This document shows, one piece after another, positions 10,241-18,869 of a DNA stretch of 52,820 bases (position 1 is its first letter; every line of letters starts with the position of its first letter). The notes under the pieces were generated by a model. It was not told the DNA's origin and ran no database searches. It saw only the letters and a program-made list of their open reading frames with translations. A program made the translations under genes and the position numbers. The stretch is from Martensiomyces pterosporus (Eukaryota > Kickxellomycota > Kickxellomycetes > Kickxellales > Kickxellaceae): the NCBI GenBank assembly GCA_025201845.1, contig MU604041.1, positions 1-52,820 on the forward strand. Reading direction: 5' to 3'.

Positions 10241-10285
10241 CTCTCTCTCTCTCTCTTGCTTTCCCTCTCTTGCTTTCCCTCTCTT
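10241..10285 (+). repeat. Pyrimidine (CT) tract upstream of the hydrolase gene
   Basis: A (CT)n run is followed by repeats of CTCTCTTGCTTTCC, ending about 40 bases before the hydrolase ATG. CT-rich tracts just upstream of start codons are common in fungal core promoters and leaders. Confidence 0.6.
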
Positions 10286-10324
10286 TTTATTCAATCGGCA
10301 CCACTTTTCCACCGCATCCACAGC

Positions 10325-11509
10325 ATGCCTACTACCCAAGTGTTGAAATATCTATATGTGCTGGCCACCTCGCTTTTGGGGCTAGCAGCAGTTTATGTGC
10401 TATCCACAACCAGATTTGTTTTCAGAGGACCTAGAGTCGAGTCCTGGGACTACAAGACCCACGTAATGCGCGATTTCATGGCATTTGTCATGCGAAAGAG
10501 CGCATCTGATGATGACCACATCTTTGCAAATCTCGTATTTGGCGACAGGGACCCCACAAAGCCCGTTCTGAAACTGCGCGGTGGCTACGCTATCAAATTC
10601 ACCGTCCCAGCATACCCCTTGGAGGAAGCGCTGCTCGCCAATGCCGGCATCTGGCGGGACAAGCTGCACGCAGTAGCGCGCGAGTCATCCAACATGCAAA
10701 TGCGAGCCGAGTGCGTGCTCTCCGATGCCATGATCTCGTCAAACAAGGAGACAGACATAGGCACCATCCACAAGACACCTCCCAATGGCTCCGAAAAGAT
10801 CATACTGCATTTCCACGGCGGCGCCTATGTCGCCGGCACATTGGAGCAGTACCGCCGTCTGCACCTGATGCTCTCCAGAAACACGGGCATGCGCGTCTAC
10901 GGATTCGCCTACCGCCTGGCTCCGCAGTCGCAGTTCCCCACGCAATTATACGACGCCTACTGTGCGCTCCAGCATCTACGCGAGATCGGGTACAAGGACA
11001 GAGACATCGTACTATCGGGCGATAGCGCTGGCGGAAACTTGGTCATGGCGCTGTGGCAGCTGACTCGCGCCCAATTGGGGGCGCTTATCCTGCTTTCGCC
11101 CCGTGTTGACGTTACCAGCAAGCGAGAGAGCTGGAAACAAAACGCCAGCGTCGATATCTTGCCCCAGTACAACCTGTTCGATCCAGGATGCTCGACGCGC
11201 AAGTTGCTGGCGCCAGAGGGACCCGTAACCCAGGAGCTCCTGCAGCTGCTGGAGGACCCATTTGTGTCGCCCATTCATGCGGATCTGAAGAAGATGCCGC
11301 GCACACTGATACAAATGGGCACTGCGGAGGTCATGTATGATGACATTCGCGAGTTTGCCAGGCGTGCGACTGAGCAAGGCGACACTGGCGCCAGCATTGA
11401 TCTCCAGGTGTTCCGGGACGGATTCCATGTGTTCCAAGCTGTCCCGTTTGTCATGAACGCTGAGCGGGCATGGGATGCCATCGGTGCATTTGCCAGGTCC
11501 ATTCAGTGA
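10325..11509 (+). CDS. Membrane-anchored alpha/beta hydrolase (hormone-sensitive-lipase type)
   Basis: A 394-aa protein starting at ATG 10325; a longer in-frame start at 10256 falls inside the CT tract and is less likely. An N-terminal hydrophobic segment (residues about 6-30, VLKYLYVLATSLLGLAAVYVL) is a signal anchor. The catalytic fold follows: the oxyanion-hole motif HGGAY (H164), nucleophile elbow GDSAGGN (S234), and the catalytic His in DGFHVF (H368); the Asp is probably in the MYDD region. These are marks of the alpha/beta_hydrolase_3 group (HSL, AADAC, yeast Say1 sterol deacetylase). It most likely de-esterifies a lipid or sterol ester at the ER membrane. The exact substrate cannot be read from the sequence. 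Confidence 0.85.
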   Translation: MPTTQVLKYLYVLATSLLGLAAVYVLSTTRFVFRGPRVESWDYKTHVMRDFMAFVMRKSASDDDHIFANLVFGDRDPTKPVLKLRGGYAIKFTVPAYPLEEALLANAGIWRDKLHAVARESSNMQMRAECVLSDAMISSNKETDIGTIHKTPPNGSEKIILHFHGGAYVAGTLEQYRRLHLMLSRNTGMRVYGFAYRLAPQSQFPTQLYDAYCALQHLREIGYKDRDIVLSGDSAGGNLVMALWQLTRAQLGALILLSPRVDVTSKRESWKQNASVDILPQYNLFDPGCSTRKLLAPEGPVTQELLQLLEDPFVSPIHADLKKMPRTLIQMGTAEVMYDDIREFARRATEQGDTGASIDLQVFRDGFHVFQAVPFVMNAERAWDAIGAFARSIQ

Positions 11510-12034
11510 GCTGCTGAAAGCCAGTGGATTTCTGTTGTGCATGCTGGATTCAGCTTTTATTGAAAATATGGTCCCACCGGGATACTTTTATGTACCATTG
11601 TCTCTTCACACAAGAGTATGCAACATAACTATCGTGTGCTGGCCTGCTTGCGGCTTTCTATTTCTGATACCCTGGTTTTTGCACACAGCACATGTAGGCC
11701 TGTCCAATAGTCAGGGATGCAAACAAATATGTAGCTGACGCTGCAGGTGAATAATTCTGGTGGCAATGCAAGCTGAGAGCAAGCACAGGTCAAAGACATG
11801 TCCCTACACCGAGTGCCTGCCACTGTCTAGAGCGCAAATGCCCCGACACCGGGCCCAGGGCCAGAGAGACATGTTTCTCAAGACACTAAGGAACTGTGTG
11901 GAGTGGATATTGTTCTCCGACGACCGCGAGGTCCTGGCTCGCTACTGCTTTCTTTCAGCCTTCCCACCTTCCATAATCCAATATACACGTATGTCATGCA
12001 CTTAAACTCGCCTTCTGCCTGCTGTAGCCCTGAA
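11510..12034. other. Intergenic region upstream of the GH5 gene
   Basis: About 525 bases between co-directional genes. It holds the hydrolase 3' flank and the GH5 promoter. The coding frame of GH5 stays open upstream to 11903, but those residues are not signal-peptide-like, so they are treated as leader. No other gene is seen. Confidence 0.5.
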
Positions 12035-13420
12035 ATGCGAAACTACATACTACCATCTGCGCTCGCCCTATTTGCCATACCATCCATTGCTGCTGGTACT
12101 GACCAAACCTTGTCTCGGCAAGCAATGACACACGCAAAGGGATTTGTGACGGCCAAGGGCACCCGCTTGTTCCGCAACAGCAGGCCCTACGCCGTCTCTG
12201 GTGCCAACTACTGGCAAGCGATGAATCTAGGCATGGCCTCCGGGCCCAGCAGCGACCGCCCACGGGTGCTCCGCGACCTCGCCAATCTCTCTGCCCATGG
12301 CGTCAACATGGTGCGCATCATGGCCGCTACCGAGGGGTCCCAATTCGGCATCCAAGCCGACCGCATGTATCCAGTGCTGATGACTGCCCCAGGCGAGTAC
12401 AACGAGGGCGTGTTCGAAGGCCTCGATTGGTTCCTTGCGCAGCTGCCGACGTTCAATATGACAGCCATCGTCACGCTGACCAACTACTGGACGTGGAGTG
12501 GCGGTGCAGCTCAATATGTGAGCTGGGCCACAAATACGGAGATTCCATACCCCTCGCAGTGGGACCCCGTCGAGCAGGTGTTCAAGGGCGGGTCGTACTC
12601 AGCATACCTCAACTACACCAACCGGTTCTACTCCGATGATTCCGTGTACGAAACTACCCAAGGGTGGTACAGAGACCACATTGAGGCGGTCGCTGGCAGG
12701 AGGAATACATGCACCGGGGTAGCGTATCGAGATGACCCGAGTATCTTGGCTTGGGAAGTCATGAACGAACCGCAGATCTTGGACCAGGTGGACAACGGTG
12801 AGGATAAGCTGTTTAGGTGGATCGACGATACCGCCCAGTTCATCCACAGGCTGGCGCCACACCACCTAGTTACGACCGGGGCAGAGTCGAAGAACGGCCA
12901 GAAGTGGTTTGAGCTCATGCACATGTCATCCTCCATCACACTGGCGTCTTGCCACTTCTGGCCGCTCAACTGGGGGCTGTACAATTCCACGGACCCAACT
13001 GATGCGAGTGTCGACTTTGCCATCGCCAAGGCAAGGGAGTTTGTCGATAGCAACGCGCTGTGGGCGCAGAGTCTGGACAAGCCTGTTGGGCTGTTTGAGT
13101 TCGGCATGATGCGCGATAACTGGGGCAAGTTTGCTGGCTTGGCTGGATACAGCCCCGAAGCCACCGTCACACATCGAAACAAGTTTTACAAGGCCGTAAC
13201 CGATGCCATTGCCGAGCATGTGCGGAACGGAGCTTTTGCTGGCTCCTCGTTCTGGGCGTATTCGGGCGTTGCTAGACCACCAGCCAAGCCCACTACGGAG
13301 ATCACTTGGACTGGTGACCCACCTCACGAACCGCCAGGATGGAACAGCGTCTACGACAAGGATGAAGGCACACTGGCAATAATCAAGAGCTTCTCTAGAC
13401 GTATCGGCGCAAGCTCATAG
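12035..13420 (+). CDS. Secreted GH5-family endo-beta-mannanase-like glycoside hydrolase
   Basis: A 461-aa protein. The start at 12035 gives a classic signal peptide (MRNYILPSALALFAIPSIAA), so it is secreted or wall-directed. The catalytic domain has the hallmarks of GH5 clan GH-A: an N-terminal FVTAKGTRLFRNSRPY..SGANYW strand typical of GH5_7 mannanases, the acid/base motif AWEVMNEPQ (E245), and the nucleophile in GLFEFG (E355). GH5_7 enzymes cleave internal beta-1,4-mannosidic bonds in mannans; others in the clan act on beta-glucans. The FxxxxGTxFxxNGxxYxxxGxNYW-like opening favours mannanase. There is no carbohydrate-binding module and no GPI signal at the C-terminus. Specificity is inferred from motifs only. 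Confidence 0.9.
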   Translation: MRNYILPSALALFAIPSIAAGTDQTLSRQAMTHAKGFVTAKGTRLFRNSRPYAVSGANYWQAMNLGMASGPSSDRPRVLRDLANLSAHGVNMVRIMAATEGSQFGIQADRMYPVLMTAPGEYNEGVFEGLDWFLAQLPTFNMTAIVTLTNYWTWSGGAAQYVSWATNTEIPYPSQWDPVEQVFKGGSYSAYLNYTNRFYSDDSVYETTQGWYRDHIEAVAGRRNTCTGVAYRDDPSILAWEVMNEPQILDQVDNGEDKLFRWIDDTAQFIHRLAPHHLVTTGAESKNGQKWFELMHMSSSITLASCHFWPLNWGLYNSTDPTDASVDFAIAKAREFVDSNALWAQSLDKPVGLFEFGMMRDNWGKFAGLAGYSPEATVTHRNKFYKAVTDAIAEHVRNGAFAGSSFWAYSGVARPPAKPTTEITWTGDPPHEPPGWNSVYDKDEGTLAIIKSFSRRIGASS

Positions 13421-13521
13421 GCCTGCTCAGCACATCTCGCTCATATTTTTGTCTATCGGTTGCATTTTTCCCGTTTGCCTGAATGTACGAATCTATATTG
13501 CAAAGTGTTTTGTGCAGCATG

Positions 13522-14559
13522 TCAGGGGCTGCCTGTTGACTGGCTGCTGATAGCGACCTGTTCTGTGTGTGCAATGGCTTCTTTGACTCTACCCAAGAAC
13601 GCCAGGTCCTCAACGCCAATTGCATCCCGGTCCAGCCGCAAAGGCCCTTGTGTCATCCTTACCAGCGACACCATCGCTGCGGCACTACCCACTTTTTCGC
13701 CCAAGTCGTGGATAAGCGAGCGGACGTAAACCCCGCCGCCGCTCTGGATCAGCAGCTGGAACTCTGGTGCATCAGGCTGGTTGACAAAGGGCGTCAGCAG
13801 CATCCCTTCCTTCAGATCACCCGTGCTGCTCGCCCATTCATATTTGCCGTTTGTAAAATAGTCCCTATACGCCTTTGGGAGCATCACTCGCCGGCCCCAG
13901 TGCTGCTCAGCCAGCGGGTTGATGTAGTGCAGGAGCCTGATGCTATCAACAGTGACCCTCCGCGGTTTGATCTTGTCTGGCACCACATCGCCCTTCCTCG
14001 CGTACTCATACAGCCTCTTTCCGTCCATCCTAATTGCCGAGTAAATCGGCGGCATCTGCATGATGTCGCCCACAAACTGAGGAATCGCTCCTTCGATCAT
14101 CTCCCTCGTCACATGTTTGCACTCCTTCACCGCCGTGATCTTTCCTTCAGCATCAAACGACTCTGTATCGACGCCCAGTCTGCCCGTGGCCAGATACGAC
14201 TTGCCTCCAGCCAGGTACCCATGAAGCAACTTGCAGCCCTTGTTAATTCCCAGCACCAAAACGCCTCCTGCCTCGACGTCTAGGGTGCCTCCATGGCCAA
14301 CTCGCAGATCGATGGGGTATTTCCGCCGGTAGATTTTCTTGCCGCTCCTACGCAGGCTTTCCTCGCGCTCAAGGTGTTCGGAGAAGGGCGCGGCGTCGAT
14401 GCCGCGACCGATGTTGCGCTTGAAGTAGTCTAGAAGACCGGTGCAGCTTATACCCGGCGGCTTGTTGACGGCGAATATGCCGTTCAGAGAGCCTATCTCC
14501 GTGCGCAAGCGAGAGGACGTCTGTTTGGCTGCTACCTCTGCAGCCGCTGCCTTCAGCAT
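13522..14559 (-). CDS. PUS4: tRNA pseudouridine-55 synthase (TruB/Pus4 family)
   Basis: Makes pseudouridine 55 in the T-loop of tRNAs; yeast Pus4 acts in cytosol and mitochondria. The start at 14559 is the first ATG of the frame and gives 345 aa. The fold is visible in order: GIFAVNKPPGISC (motif I, residues 28-40), catalytic motif GHGGTLDVEAGGVLVLGI with the conserved Asp at D94, KSYLATGRLGVDTESFDAEG, the substrate-loop segment QMPPIYSAIRMDGKRLYEYAR, and C-terminal GGVYVRSLIHDLGEKVGS. A basic insertion (SGKKIYRRKYPIDLRV) before the Asp motif is common in Pus4/TRUB2. It is divergent from UBA2, with 304 bases between the ATGs. Further N-terminal sequence in the same frame has no ATG and is left out. 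Confidence 0.93.
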   Translation of the reverse strand: MLKAAAAEVAAKQTSSRLRTEIGSLNGIFAVNKPPGISCTGLLDYFKRNIGRGIDAAPFSEHLEREESLRRSGKKIYRRKYPIDLRVGHGGTLDVEAGGVLVLGINKGCKLLHGYLAGGKSYLATGRLGVDTESFDAEGKITAVKECKHVTREMIEGAIPQFVGDIMQMPPIYSAIRMDGKRLYEYARKGDVVPDKIKPRRVTVDSIRLLHYINPLAEQHWGRRVMLPKAYRDYFTNGKYEWASSTGDLKEGMLLTPFVNQPDAPEFQLLIQSGGGVYVRSLIHDLGEKVGSAAAMVSLVRMTQGPLRLDRDAIGVEDLAFLGRVKEAIAHTEQVAISSQSTGSP

Positions 14560-14863
14560 GCTTGTGTCTAATATTAGTGGGAAACAGGCGACAATGTGGC
14601 GGAGCACAGCGGCCAGGCTGAGACCGCCTCTTGGGATTACATCAGCCGAGCCCACCTCAATGAGCAAGGCTGTGAGTTTGGTTCTGTGCACGTGACTTGG
14701 GTCAGCGCGTTAGGCATTCCTGTGGTATTTCCTTGGCCAAAAGCGGTGCAGGCGTCACGAAAAAGCTGCACTGCTTTTGCTTCTTCAGCCTCAATTTTGG
14801 CTTCGCTTGTCAATTTCGCTCCGCTCCCGTTGGCCTCTCCCCTTTTTACGTTTTGCTTTTGAA
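14560..14863. other. Bidirectional promoter of PUS4 and UBA2
   Basis: 304 bases separate the divergent start codons. Pyrimidine-rich sequence (CTCTCCCCTTTTTACGTTTTGC) sits directly before the UBA2 ATG. No TATA box is obvious. Confidence 0.55.
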
Positions 14864-16786
14864 ATGCGGACTCTGAGGCAGCTGGGAAGAATATTTGGCG
14901 AGGACACCGCCGCCCGCGTCTCCACTGCACGCCTGCTCGTGGTAGGAGCTGGCGGTATCGGGTGCGAGCTGCTCAAGAACCTCAGCATGTCCGGGTTCCG
15001 GCACATCGAGGTGATCGACCTAGACACCATCGACCTGTCCAACCTCAACCGCCAATTTCTGTTCCAGCACAAGCACATCAAGCGGCCCAAAGCCGAGGTA
15101 GCCGTTCAGGCAATCAAGGCGTTCAACCCCGCCCTCAGTGCCGTTGCGCGGCAGTCGAATATTAAGGAGCCCGAGTTTGATGTCGACTGGTTTAGGGGCT
15201 TTGACCTTGTCATGAATGCCCTGGATAACCTGGATGCCCGAAGACATGTCAACGCTATGTGTCTGGCCGCCAATGTTCCTCTGGTTGAGTCGGGAACTGC
15301 GGGGTACTTGGGCCAGGTTACGGTGATCAAGGGCGGGCAGACTGAGTGCTTTGATTGCCAGCCTAAGCCAGTTGAGCAGAAGACCTACCCCGTGTGTACT
15401 ATCAGGTCAACGCCGTCGGCGCCCATCCACTGCATCGTATGGGCGAAGAACTATTTGTTTGCACAGCTGTTTGGCGAGAAATCGAGCGATCACGAAGGAA
15501 TGGAAGAGGACGAGAGTAGCGAAAACATGGAGGAACTGAGGCAGCTGCGCGAGGAATCGAGGGCGCTTGCGAGGCTGGCCGAGGCCATGGGTAGCCCGGA
15601 CTTTGCGCAGAAGGTATTCCAGAAGGTGTTTTGTGACGACATCGAGCGCCTGCTGTCGATGAAGGAGATGTGGAAGCACCGCAGGCCACCGGCCAAGCTG
15701 GACCTGCAGCAGATCGAGGCAGCAGTTCGCCCAGAGTTCAGCCCTGCTACGTGCGACGACCAAGCGGTGCTGTCGCTCGAGGACTCATTTGCACTGTTCA
15801 GGTACAGTGCTGATAGGTTGGCCCAAAGACTGCTGACCCAGCAAAAAGCAAATGGCGAAAGGAGCGTGGGCCAGACATCGATTCCCTTTGACAAGGACGA
15901 CCGGGACACGCTGGATTTTGTCGCTGCCACGGCTAATCTCCGGTCATACGCATTTGGAATTGAGCCCAAATCGATCTTTGCCATAAAAGCGATGGCCGGC
16001 AATATCATTCCGGCCATTGCCACTACCAACGCCATTGTTGCTGGCATGATGGTCATCCAGGCTATCTTGGTCTTGAGCAAGAGGCTGTCTGAGTGCCATA
16101 CCACCTATCTTTCGTACAATAGCAAAAGGTCGAGGTGCTTCCTCAAGGAGCCGCTCTCAAAGCCCAACCCCCAGTGCCCCGTATGCCGTCGCAGGTACCT
16201 GACGCTGAGGCTGGAAGACCCCGCATCGACTACTCTGGGAGACATTGTTAAGCACGTTTGTGGGCTGGCTGGCACGGAGCAGGACCTAGCTCTGGGCGAC
16301 GACATATCGGTTGTGGAGGGCGACAGGATCTTGTATGACCCAGATTTCGAGGATAACTTGGACAAGCCTCTGGAGGAACTGGGTCTGGTTCCCGGAAAGA
16401 TGATCGCGCTGGCGAGCGAGGACGATGAAGCAGCGGTGCCTGTCATTTTGAGCATTGCCAAATCGCAAAAGCAAGATGGAGAGGCGATTGCAATCGAGGG
16501 CTTTGAGAATGTTCCGGTGTTTGCGCCGCTGCCTGCTCCAGACGCCAAGAGCGGTGGTGAGGAAGAAAACGACGCTGCAGATCAGCAGCCCATCTCTAAC
16601 GGCAACCTGGCTGCTGGCATTGAGGCAGACGATGGCGTGATTATTCTGGATGAGGAGGACGGCAAAGAGATCGAGGGCACTGCGGAACTTGCAAAGCGGG
16701 GGCTCGAAAATGCCGGTGTACCAGCTGCTAAGCGCCAGGCTATTGACACTAGCAGCGCTGATGATGACCTGGTCGTTCTAGACTAG
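14864..16786 (+). CDS. UBA2: SUMO-activating enzyme subunit UBA2
   Basis: The catalytic subunit of the nuclear SUMO E1 (with Aos1). It adenylates SUMO and passes it to Ubc9. The protein is 640 aa, matching human (640) and yeast (636). The start at 14864 gives the canonical opening with the nucleotide loop VVGAGGIGCELLKNL (G-x-G-x-x-G at 28-33), then DLDTIDLSNLNRQFLF. The active-site Cys is in TYPVCTIRSTP (C178; yeast C177). Zinc cysteines are in CFDCQPK and CPVCRRR. An adenylation/Cys-domain insertion (15480-15760) is Glu-rich. The ubiquitin-fold domain follows at about 455-530. The tail has two SUMO-interaction-like motifs next to acidic residues, GVIILDEEDG and the extreme C-terminal DLVVLD. 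The ORF is intronless. Confidence 0.97.
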   Translation: MRTLRQLGRIFGEDTAARVSTARLLVVGAGGIGCELLKNLSMSGFRHIEVIDLDTIDLSNLNRQFLFQHKHIKRPKAEVAVQAIKAFNPALSAVARQSNIKEPEFDVDWFRGFDLVMNALDNLDARRHVNAMCLAANVPLVESGTAGYLGQVTVIKGGQTECFDCQPKPVEQKTYPVCTIRSTPSAPIHCIVWAKNYLFAQLFGEKSSDHEGMEEDESSENMEELRQLREESRALARLAEAMGSPDFAQKVFQKVFCDDIERLLSMKEMWKHRRPPAKLDLQQIEAAVRPEFSPATCDDQAVLSLEDSFALFRYSADRLAQRLLTQQKANGERSVGQTSIPFDKDDRDTLDFVAATANLRSYAFGIEPKSIFAIKAMAGNIIPAIATTNAIVAGMMVIQAILVLSKRLSECHTTYLSYNSKRSRCFLKEPLSKPNPQCPVCRRRYLTLRLEDPASTTLGDIVKHVCGLAGTEQDLALGDDISVVEGDRILYDPDFEDNLDKPLEELGLVPGKMIALASEDDEAAVPVILSIAKSQKQDGEAIAIEGFENVPVFAPLPAPDAKSGGEEENDAADQQPISNGNLAAGIEADDGVIILDEEDGKEIEGTAELAKRGLENAGVPAAKRQAIDTSSADDDLVVLD

Positions 16787-18869
16787 GCGGCTCTGAGAGA
16801 CTGCACCACCATGCGTGCTCGCCGATGCTATAATTTATAATATACCTCCAGCTGATACGCCTGCAAGTGCACATTTGTCATGCAGCCCAAACACACGCAA
16901 ACTGAGGCACAGGCTAGTATATTTATTCAGCAAGGTGCTATATCGTGCGAAGGGACAAAAGGTTACGCGTCTTCCACCGGTTACTGCCTGCGTCGCAATA
17001 CACTTGGGCTACCAAAAGGCTCTTGTTGTGTAGAAGAAAAGGGGAGGGACTCCTGGTTCACTGCACGTCATTGTTACTACCTGGCTTTGGTCTCTTTCAT
17101 TAAACCGTGATCCGCCATTCAGAATGAACAATGCAACTGGCCAAGCACACGGGCTTCAAGCGTGCTGCATATGGAACTGGGTCATCCCGTAGCCTGCATG
17201 TTAAATGATGCGCTGCATGCAAAATTACTGTGTTTAGGGCAGGCGGAGAAATCCATCGAGGTGGTTGCCAAGGACAGGGCCTCTGCTTGGCCAAACTTTC
17301 TCGCTCATTCAGGCACAGTCGATTAGCCAGGGTAGAGATGGCCGGTGGGCGAAGAACAGGTGGAAAGCGGGGCTTAATAATCTGAATATAGCTGGCTTGG
17401 AGTATGTGGGTGCCACTATATGCACGTCAAGCATGTGGCTGAGAATTGAAGGCAGCTTCGTACACATGTAGCCAGGCGGATATGAATGTTGGGCGCGCAT
17501 AGAAAACACAGCATGCCTCTTCTTTTAACGCCTGGCTAATGCAATTATCTGAATTCATCCACTGTCAACTCCCTCTGCAATTTACCAGCGAGTACACGCC
17601 GTTTCTCCATCTCACCACCATTATTCCACTATTTTTTTTTTCTCCAAAGCACAAAACTCGGTGGCCAACCTGAGCGTGCTGGCGAATACCCAGACATTCT
17701 CGTCAAACTCTCACGCCCCTCCCAGACATCGCAGGCGTTCTAACAAAGCGACAGGCTTTGGATACATCGGCTCAAGGCCGGCACTTATACCTGCAAGGAA
17801 CAGGTAGGTAGATGCATCTCACACCAGCATACGAAGCTTTCTTGTGCCAATTCTGTTGCAACACTCAATGGCGAGTGCCAAAGAAAGAGAGGGGCAATTG
17901 CATCTGAAAATTGTGGCGGAGCTCGATCCCATTTGGAGAGAACGCAGCAGCATTTTTTCAAAACATGATGACGCTGGCATCCAATATAGTAGTATAGTAC
18001 TCCTATTTTGCGAGAGAAAACGGGGCGAGAATATTCGTGTGGTTGTGTTGCGCCTTTGTTCCTTTGGCCATTCTGCACCCCCATTCTTCCCTCCTTGTGC
18101 TGTTCTATTTCTGCCTCAGCATGTACTGTGCCTCTGTTGCCTAGCATTTCTTGCCACCAGGCGCCTCCCTCTCCCTCGTACCGAACAACGCACAGTAGCA
18201 GCTTTTCTTTCTCTTATATTTCATGACAACACAGCCTGTGCAAGTGCACACCGTATTCGCCGTCACTGCTCTCTATTCTCTCCCCATTTGCATGTGCTTG
18301 CTTGTTTATTTTTTTCTTGCTGTAGGAGCCCGCCTCTAATGCCATTTCATTTAGCTGGCATCGATAGATAGAACCCCTTTCTCTCCTCTTCACGCCTTTC
18401 TGCCTTGCCTCTATTTCACGTGCTTACGTTTCTGTCTGCTGTCTGCTGTCTGCTTTCTGCCATCTGCTTGCTACGCCTACAACGGCTACAAGATATTGCC
18501 ACCTCCTCACGACTCCCTTGGCACAGATTTCGTCAAGAATATCGCATCCAGCAACTCGCTTTATTGCTGGCCTGGCGTCTGTGCCCAGTGTCTCTGTGAA
18601 CATATTTACATCATTTGGTCTGCCAGCTGGTGCTGCTTTGACATACTCCACAGCATTCTCCGCCTACGACAAGATACTATATCAAGCTGGCCTGGTACAG
18701 GACCCATTTTGCAACAGTAAACAAAAAGGAACGCGTACCTTGTCTCTCTCCCTCCCTTCCTTTCTCTTTCGCTGCCTATACACCATTCTGTTGCTCCGCA
18801 CACGCCTCTCTTCAAACTCGCACCCCGTACACCCATAGACCTACAAACACTGTGCTTTGATAATCGCTC
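16787..18869. other. 2.1-kb gene-free region upstream of the ABCG gene
   Basis: No supported protein or tRNA gene. The sequence is less GC-rich than the flanking genes, has T-rich runs (17630-17642), and becomes pyrimidine-rich from about 18050 to the ABC start codon. Three copies of GTCTGCT lie at 18434-18454. The longest open frames (17844-18371, 18518-18838) have no protein-like composition. It probably combines the UBA2 3' flank with a long, regulated promoter and leader of the transporter. Confidence 0.5.
18434..18454 (+). repeat. Short tandem heptamer repeat
   Basis: Three perfect copies of GTCTGCT, followed by degenerate copies to about 18470, inside the pyrimidine-rich part of the ABCG upstream region. 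Confidence 0.7.

Noticed and set aside
17844..18371. 175-codon frame in the region upstream of the ABCG gene
   Set aside because: Cys/Leu/Pro-rich translation of a pyrimidine tract; no domain, no start context, overlaps other equal frames.
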